DNA from: Candidatus Lernaella stagnicola
GTDB taxonomy: Bacteria > Lernaellota > Lernaellaia > Lernaellales > Lernaellaceae
Direction of reading: 5' to 3'
Assembly: GCA_030765525.1 (NCBI GenBank)
Contig: JAVCCK010000003.1
Coordinates: forward strand, 62,001 to 126,000
DNA length: 64,000 bases
The stretch's first letter is position 1. Each line of letters opens with the position of its first letter. Below are positions 59,482 through 64,000 of the stretch, in pieces. Below the pieces are notes generated by a model. That model was not told the DNA's origin and did no database searches. It was given only the letters and a program-made list of their open reading frames with translations. Made by a program: the position numbers and the translations under genes.

Positions 59482-61533
59482 CTAGCAACCACACCCGCTG
59501 TCATCGTCATCGTCGTCGTCATCGGCAGGCACGCCGCCGGTATCGTCGTCGTCATCGCCGGTGGTGTCGTCGTCGTCAGTCGTATCGTCGTCGCCGGTGG
59601 TGTCGTCGTCGCCGGTCGTATCGTCATCGCCCGTGGTGTCGTCGTCGCCGGTGGTGTCGTCATCGCCGGTGGTATCGTTATCGTCGTCATCATCGTCGTC
59701 GTCGCCGAGCGGATCGCATATGTCGTCTTCTTCGACGCACATTTCGCCAGGTTCGCAGGGGTCGCCGCTGTGATTGCAGCGGTCGAAGAATTCGCCGCAG
59801 GTCTCGTCGCCGTTGCAGAACAACCCGTCATCGGGGCACGGGTCGCCACTGCTTTCGCAGATATCGTCCGTCTCGTTGCAGGTTTCGTCGCCGTTGCAGA
59901 ATTGGCCGTCGTCTTCGCACGGATCGCCCGAGTGTCCGTCGCACGCGCCGGCCACGCAGACTTCGTCGCCGTTACAGAACACGCCGTCGTCACCGCAGAT
60001 GAAACCGTCGCGGTTGGACCAATCGTCGTTGGCGAGGAAGGGTTGGCAGACTTCGCAATCATTGAGAGGATTCGCCTCGCCTGCGTCGTAGCACACATCG
60101 GCAATCAAACAACCCGTGCATGAGTTGTATACGAGGTCGCCGTATGTCTCCGGTACATACTTCGCGCCATCGGTGGGCCAAATGGATTCCGCGTAGTCGG
60201 TTTCCCCGTCAATGACGTTGATCAGGAAGCCGATCCGTTCACCGAAGCCGCCGTTGAGGTTTCCGGCGGTCAGGTCGATGGCGAACTCGTAAATGACGTT
60301 AGAATCGAAGCCGATGGCGCCGTCGAGGTCAGTCGGCGAAGCGCTCGACGTGCAATTCGTGGGAACCGTGTTGAGGTACGCCGTGCTGTGCAGGAACTCC
60401 GTCGTCGCGCCGCTCCACCGCAGATGATAGTACCCGTCGTCGGTCGGGGTGCCGCTGCAACTGTCGTCAAGAGCATCGTCGTTACTGTTGTCATAGTACA
60501 AACGCACCAGGTCGCCTGCGTCGGCGGAATCGTCACCGTAAACATCCAACGCGACCCACAGGGTGTCGCCGTCGGTCTTTAAGTAGGCTAGGAAGCCGGG
60601 CGTCCCCGCGAAGTCCATCTGGTAGGCATCGGTCCATTCGCCCAGGCCGATGCTGCCGTCGATCGTCGGCGCGTTGATGCTGTAGTCGGCTTCGACCATA
60701 TCGGGGCGGTCGGCCACGAGTTCGACGATGAACACCGTGTCCGGCTCAGCCTGCATCAAGCCGATCAGCGCGGCCGACATTTTGGAACCGTCGATGTAGG
60801 GGACCACGCCCAAGCCGCCGGCAATCGGGCCGGAACCGCCGCCGGGCAAATCGCCGATCGTCACGCCCGTGTAATTGCCGGCCACCGGGTCGAACTGGTG
60901 GATTTCGTTGGCATCCTGTTCGAAGACCCACAGCCATGGGCCATCGGCGCTGATGTTGTCCCAGGCCATGCCGTAAACGGAGTAGGTGTTGGTGAAACTA
61001 TGATAGACCGTGCCGTCGGCGTCGAATTCGATAATGTTCGAAGTAAAATTCGCCGTCCAGAAGTGGCCCGTCGCCGGATCGTACGCCAAGGCGCGATTCG
61101 GGTCTTGCGCGCCGGCAAAACTACCGACCACAGTACCGTCGGTTGTAAACGCGTCGATGTTGACGCTGTCGCTGGCATACAAGTACGCGCCGTCGTAGGC
61201 CATATCGCGCCAGCCCCACTCGGACGTGGTTTCCTGGTCAAATTGGTCGACAAGGGACGTTCCTTCAAAAACGTAAACCTGGTTCTTCCCGCCGACTTTA
61301 CAGGCACCGGTTACAAATATTTGGCCGTCCACCCACTCCGCGGCGAGCATGCGGTTACAGCCGGTCGGGGTTTCGACATCTAACTCGAGAATCACGTCGC
61401 CCAGCGCGGTACCGGCTCCTGGAGCCGCCGGGGCGCGGTTTGGCGCGATTTCAGCCGTCGGCGGCGAAGCCACCAGCATCGTGGCCGCAAGTGCCACGGC
61501 CAGAAACGTCATAAACAAAACAACACGTTTCAT
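59482..61533 (-). CDS. Secreted Cys-rich protein with Asp/Thr repeat tail
   Basis: A 683-residue exported protein. Signal peptide at residues 1-25 (KRVVLFMTFLAVALAATML). A propeller-like N-terminal half (about 40-260) has repeats such as YDGAYLYASDS and YDPATGHFWTANF. A carbohydrate-binding-like sandwich (about 265-480, APTIDGSIGLGEWTDAYQM) follows, then a Cys-rich region of repeats with DDGxFCNGDExC (about 500-620). The last 75 residues are a low-complexity tail made of TTGDDD units that ends DSGCGC. The ATG at 61533 has AGGGAGGG upstream. Likely a cell-surface protein; the tail may act as a sorting signal. Confidence 0.85.
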   Translation of the reverse strand: MKRVVLFMTFLAVALAATMLVASPPTAEIAPNRAPAAPGAGTALGDVILELDVETPTGCNRMLAAEWVDGQIFVTGACKVGGKNQVYVFEGTSLVDQFDQETTSEWGWRDMAYDGAYLYASDSVNIDAFTTDGTVVGSFAGAQDPNRALAYDPATGHFWTANFTSNIIEFDADGTVYHSFTNTYSVYGMAWDNISADGPWLWVFEQDANEIHQFDPVAGNYTGVTIGDLPGGGSGPIAGGLGVVPYIDGSKMSAALIGLMQAEPDTVFIVELVADRPDMVEADYSINAPTIDGSIGLGEWTDAYQMDFAGTPGFLAYLKTDGDTLWVALDVYGDDSADAGDLVRLYYDNSNDDALDDSCSGTPTDDGYYHLRWSGATTEFLHSTAYLNTVPTNCTSSASPTDLDGAIGFDSNVIYEFAIDLTAGNLNGGFGERIGFLINVIDGETDYAESIWPTDGAKYVPETYGDLVYNSCTGCLIADVCYDAGEANPLNDCEVCQPFLANDDWSNRDGFICGDDGVFCNGDEVCVAGACDGHSGDPCEDDGQFCNGDETCNETDDICESSGDPCPDDGLFCNGDETCGEFFDRCNHSGDPCEPGEMCVEEDDICDPLGDDDDDDDDNDTTGDDDTTGDDDTTGDDDTTGDDDTTGDDDTTDDDDTTGDDDDDTGGVPADDDDDDDDSGCGC
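59500..59704 (-). repeat. Short tandem repeats encoding TTGDDD units
   Basis: An 18-nt unit, read on the minus strand as ACGACGACGCCACTGGCG-like permutations, repeats about seven times with synonymous drift and encodes T-T-G-D-D-D. Runs of Asp codons flank it on both sides. The array is in frame inside the preceding CDS and may vary in number between strains. Confidence 0.8.
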
Positions 61534-61642
61534 GAAACATCCCTCCCTATTTAGCAGTTCGAACAATTTCTTCGGCAGGTACGCTATCTATACCAAAATC
61601 TAGGCGGAAGCAAAAGATCGGATCCACAACGCCGCCAGCGGT

Positions 61643-62767
61643 TTATTTGATGATGATGTGCAGCCAGTCGGCGAAGAGGAACTCCATCCGCCCCACCAGA
61701 AGAGCGATACGGCCCATCACGGTATAACCGAACGAAGCGCCGAAGGTGACCATCAACACCCAGATCCCGACGCGACTGGCCACTCCCATCAAGCCCTTGT
61801 GGGCGGTGGAGAAGAAGAAATAGATCAAGCTGGCTAACACGCCGATGAGCATGACGATCGCGCTGAAGGTGCCGCCCAACGAAATGTTGCCGTCGGCGTT
61901 CAACAAAACCAAGGGGCGAATCGCGCCCTCGATCTGACCGACAAAATCGCTCTGCAAATAGCCCACGAAGTTCAGCCCGGCCGTGGTGCCTACGATGAAA
62001 GCCAGCGACCACCGGCTGAGCCAGCCCAGTTTGTTCGACAAGCGGAACAGCAAGAGGACGCCGAACGCCAGTGGGATCAAGTACAACAGGTTGCGTTCGA
62101 CCCCGGCGATCCCCGGGTTGATTTTCGCCACGAGCGAAGGCCACAGCTTGCCCATCAGGTTCGGCACGATCACGGTCCAGAAGCCCACGACCATCCAGTA
62201 CGCCGCGCTGACACCAACAAACAGGTGCTCGGCGAACTTGTAGAAGGGATTGTCGTCGTACAGGAAACTCAAAATGCAGAGCGTCAGAAACGCGGCGAAC
62301 CACGTCCAGAAACCGTGCCACGACATCTTGCGCTCGATCAGCGTTCCGCCCGAGGGTACGCGCACGTACGCCTTGCCGTCGCGGTTTTCGACCTTTACGT
62401 CCGCGGCGACGACCGCGCCGAAATGGTCTTCATCGCGGATATGCTTGAACGTCATCTCCACGTCTTTGGGCGGCGGCGGGTTGCACGGATCGACATCCCC
62501 GACGGGGGGCTCATACTTTGCCGGCACCTCCGAGACAATAGTGAATCCATTGGGGGCGACGATTCTCGCCTTGCCGGTATTGGTGTCGGTTTCGCGCCGG
62601 ATCTCGTCCTGCGGCGCAACCAACAGAATATCCTTGGGCATGCTGAAGGTGTGATCGTCGGGTCCCGGCACGGGGCTGGTGATGGCGTCGCCGAAGAGCG
62701 TGCCGATCACCGCGAGCAATACGAAGACCGCGACGAAACCGATGCTGATTGCCAGGTTCCTGCTCAT
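61643..62767 (-). CDS. Polytopic membrane protein with periplasmic insert, unrecognised
   Basis: A 374-residue protein. An N-terminal helix (about 5-24) precedes a hydrophilic domain of about 125 residues (residues 30-155), then six to eight membrane helices. Loops contain RLSNKLGWLSRWSLAF and STAHKGLMGVASRVGIWVLM. No catalytic motif is obvious and I do not recognise the family. It begins 9 nt after the 356-residue gene, forming an operon with the two genes upstream. Confidence 0.6.
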   Translation of the reverse strand: MSRNLAISIGFVAVFVLLAVIGTLFGDAITSPVPGPDDHTFSMPKDILLVAPQDEIRRETDTNTGKARIVAPNGFTIVSEVPAKYEPPVGDVDPCNPPPPKDVEMTFKHIRDEDHFGAVVAADVKVENRDGKAYVRVPSGGTLIERKMSWHGFWTWFAAFLTLCILSFLYDDNPFYKFAEHLFVGVSAAYWMVVGFWTVIVPNLMGKLWPSLVAKINPGIAGVERNLLYLIPLAFGVLLLFRLSNKLGWLSRWSLAFIVGTTAGLNFVGYLQSDFVGQIEGAIRPLVLLNADGNISLGGTFSAIVMLIGVLASLIYFFFSTAHKGLMGVASRVGIWVLMVTFGASFGYTVMGRIALLVGRMEFLFADWLHIIIK

Positions 62768-62776
62768 CGCGTCCCC

Positions 62777-63847
62777 CTACTGCTTCGACCGGCGGCGGTC
62801 GATGAAGAAGGTGATATTGCCGATCACGATGAACAACACAATGACCATGTGCGCGATCGCCTGCGGACCCATACGCCGGATTCCTTTTTGCGTGTAACCG
62901 AAAATCCCCACGGAGAGATCGACCAATTCACGGTCGTTCAGTTTCTCGATATCGACCGCCTTAAGCGCCACAAGCTGCGCGTTCTTTTCGGCGATCAACT
63001 TCTCACGCAATTCCTCGTCGATCTGGCGATCGGCCTGCAGCCGAGCGACCTCGGCCGTGAGCACTTCGGGCATGAGCGGCAGGCGGGTCGTCAAACGTTT
63101 GCGCAACTTGGCGAAAAGCAGCGATTCATATTCCGCCGCACCCTTCAAGCCGCCGAGCACGCCGACGAGTTGCTGCGGGAAGTAGGGGTACAGCAGCGGC
63201 GTTTGCACTGCCGTGGAGCCCGAGCAGATCGCCACGCCGGCCGGATCGCTGCCGAACTGGATCCACTCCTTGCTGCCCGGGAAACCGGCACTGATGCTGA
63301 TGATCAAGTCGAAGCTCTTGAGGTTGGTCACACCCCGCATCATCGGGATGTCGGCGATGTTCGTGCCGTTGATGTCAGTCGAATAAAGCGCGCCGATGTT
63401 CGTCAATATCACCTTGATCACGCCGGGGCCGCCGGATTTAAAACCCAGGTTGACGTAGTCCTCGCCGTACACGATGCGCCGGTCCGGCTCCAGCCGCTTC
63501 ATGAAGTCGACGGATTCGTTGAGCGTGTTGACGGCCATTTGCTGTCCGATGGGCCACAGGGCCGTCGTATATACCTTGTGTTTTTTCACGAAGGCGTGGC
63601 GCACCCAAGCGGTGGCCATGGGCTGCAATTCCGGCATCGAGGCCGGATCGTAGGAACAGTCGATGAGAATGCGGCTGCCGTCGGGCAGGTTGTCGATCTT
63701 GTCGAAAACGCCCTGCACCATCGGCGTGGCTTCCTCCGGGAAGTATAGGTCGAATATGAGCGGAATGATTACCGAGAGGGCGATGAACAAGAAGATCAGT
63801 CGCCTGTCGATGTCGCGGATGCGTTCGTAGAAAGCTTTTTTTGCCAT
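62777..63847 (-). CDS. Membrane protein with large extracytoplasmic domain, unrecognised
   Basis: A 356-residue protein with one helix near each end (about 17-36 and 328-348) and a soluble domain of about 290 residues between them, which would lie outside the cytoplasm. Its N-terminal part reads like a Rossmann-type alpha/beta domain (NLPDGSRILIDCSYDPAS, FKSGGPGVIKVILTNIGALY). The C-terminal third is a charged helical stretch (RLQADRQIDEELREKLIAEK) likely to form a coiled coil. It sits between two membrane genes, 9 nt from each. Confidence 0.6.
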   Translation of the reverse strand: MAKKAFYERIRDIDRRLIFLFIALSVIIPLIFDLYFPEEATPMVQGVFDKIDNLPDGSRILIDCSYDPASMPELQPMATAWVRHAFVKKHKVYTTALWPIGQQMAVNTLNESVDFMKRLEPDRRIVYGEDYVNLGFKSGGPGVIKVILTNIGALYSTDINGTNIADIPMMRGVTNLKSFDLIISISAGFPGSKEWIQFGSDPAGVAICSGSTAVQTPLLYPYFPQQLVGVLGGLKGAAEYESLLFAKLRKRLTTRLPLMPEVLTAEVARLQADRQIDEELREKLIAEKNAQLVALKAVDIEKLNDRELVDLSVGIFGYTQKGIRRMGPQAIAHMVIVLFIVIGNITFFIDRRRSKQ

Positions 63848-63856
63848 GACCGCCCC

Positions 63857-64000
63857 CTACTCGCCGCTGTCCGCGCCCAAATAGCTGCGCTCGATACCGA
63901 GGATCAGCTTTAGGCTGGTGGAAATGATGCCGAGGGAAATGCCGATCATGATCGCCCGTTGTCCGGACAAATTCAGCGTGGACATGATCCAATTCGCCAG
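63857..64000 (-). CDS. C-terminal end of a membrane protein (partial, 5' end off window)
   Basis: The last 47 codons of a gene running in from the right, ending in TAG at 63857-63859. The visible part has a hydrophobic stretch (AIMIGISLGIISTSLKLIL) and the end GIERSYLGADSGE. It is in the same orientation as the two membrane genes downstream and 9 nt from the next ATG, so it belongs to their operon. Confidence 0.65.
   Translation of the reverse strand: MANWIMSTLNLSGQRAIMIGISLGIISTSLKLILGIERSYLGADSGE

Noticed and set aside
59458-60123. A plus-strand frame of Val/Ile repeats over the Asp/Thr tail
   Set aside because: It is the complement of Asp-codon repeats, so it is an artefact of the low-complexity array.
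1-64000. CRISPR arrays, insertion sequences, integrases, tRNA genes
   Set aside because: No regularly spaced repeats, transposase or integrase motifs, or cloverleaf-type sequences were recognised on either strand.

Overview
The window is about 64 kb of high-G+C, densely coded bacterial chromosome. The gene content points to a diderm: predicted lipoproteins with lipoboxes, a Tat substrate, an isolated type IV prepilin-like protein, a PhaR-type regulator, and a secreted Cys-rich protein ending in an Asp/Thr repeat. The style recalls deltaproteobacteria-like lineages (Myxococcota or Desulfobacterota relatives, or a candidate phylum such as Lernaellota). That placement is inference; no rRNA gene is present to test it. 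I see no rRNA, tRNA, CRISPR array, insertion sequence or prophage.

Layout. (1) 1-4936, minus: a translationally coupled redox/transport operon. In transcription order it encodes a Tat-exported NHL protein, a 109-aa membrane-anchored protein, an internally duplicated permease, a 50-aa membrane peptide, an HdrC-like Fe-S protein, an FMN-bind-like membrane protein with a ferredoxin tail, and a PsrB/DmsB-like Fe-S subunit cut by the window edge. (2) 5054-15743, minus: mostly housekeeping and unlinked functions (RqcH/NFACT, phosphoesterase, Pgi, sirtuin, TPR protein, Cmk, GT-C glycosyltransferase, radical SAM enzyme, SHOCT lipoprotein, DUF192, MBL hydrolase). (3) 15777-28090, plus: a conserved translation/RNA operon, rimP-nusA-ylxR-infB-DUF503-rbfA-nrnA-truB-rpsO-pnp, then dut and nfi. 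A promoter with flanking direct repeats and a short UUCG terminator lies in the rimP leader. (4) 28097-29413: phaR, plus a roughly 500-nt apparently non-coding minus-strand unit with its own terminator.

(5) 29414-33340, plus: GT-C transferase, UbiA-like prenyltransferase and geranylgeranyl-reductase-like flavoprotein, which look like a polyprenyl lipid cassette. Convergent to it are an LPG-synthase-type membrane protein and a ceramidase-like protein. (6) 35593-42120: GH36 alpha-galactosidase, a degenerate LytM protein, a lipoprotein, an SGNH hydrolase and a NodU-type carbamoyltransferase. (7) 42302-47374, minus: the classic phoH-pgpH-ybeY-corC block with UPF0047. (8) 47532-53149: radical SAM enzyme, lone prepilin, a GT-C protein and a sulfatase-fold lipoprotein. 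(9) 53255-59430, plus: yebC-ruvC-ruvA-ruvB, then an LMW phosphatase, a cupin, a beta-CASP nuclease and a YhcC-type radical SAM enzyme. (10) 59482-64000, minus: the Asp/Thr-tailed secreted protein and an unrecognised membrane-protein operon running off the edge.

Most genes overlap or abut, often by ATGA or GTGA junctions, so translational coupling is the dominant organisation. The most unusual items are the first operon, the final membrane operon, the orphan minus-strand unit near 29 kb, two genes whose only workable starts are CTG and ATT, and the Asp/Thr tail ending in Gly-Cys-Gly-Cys.
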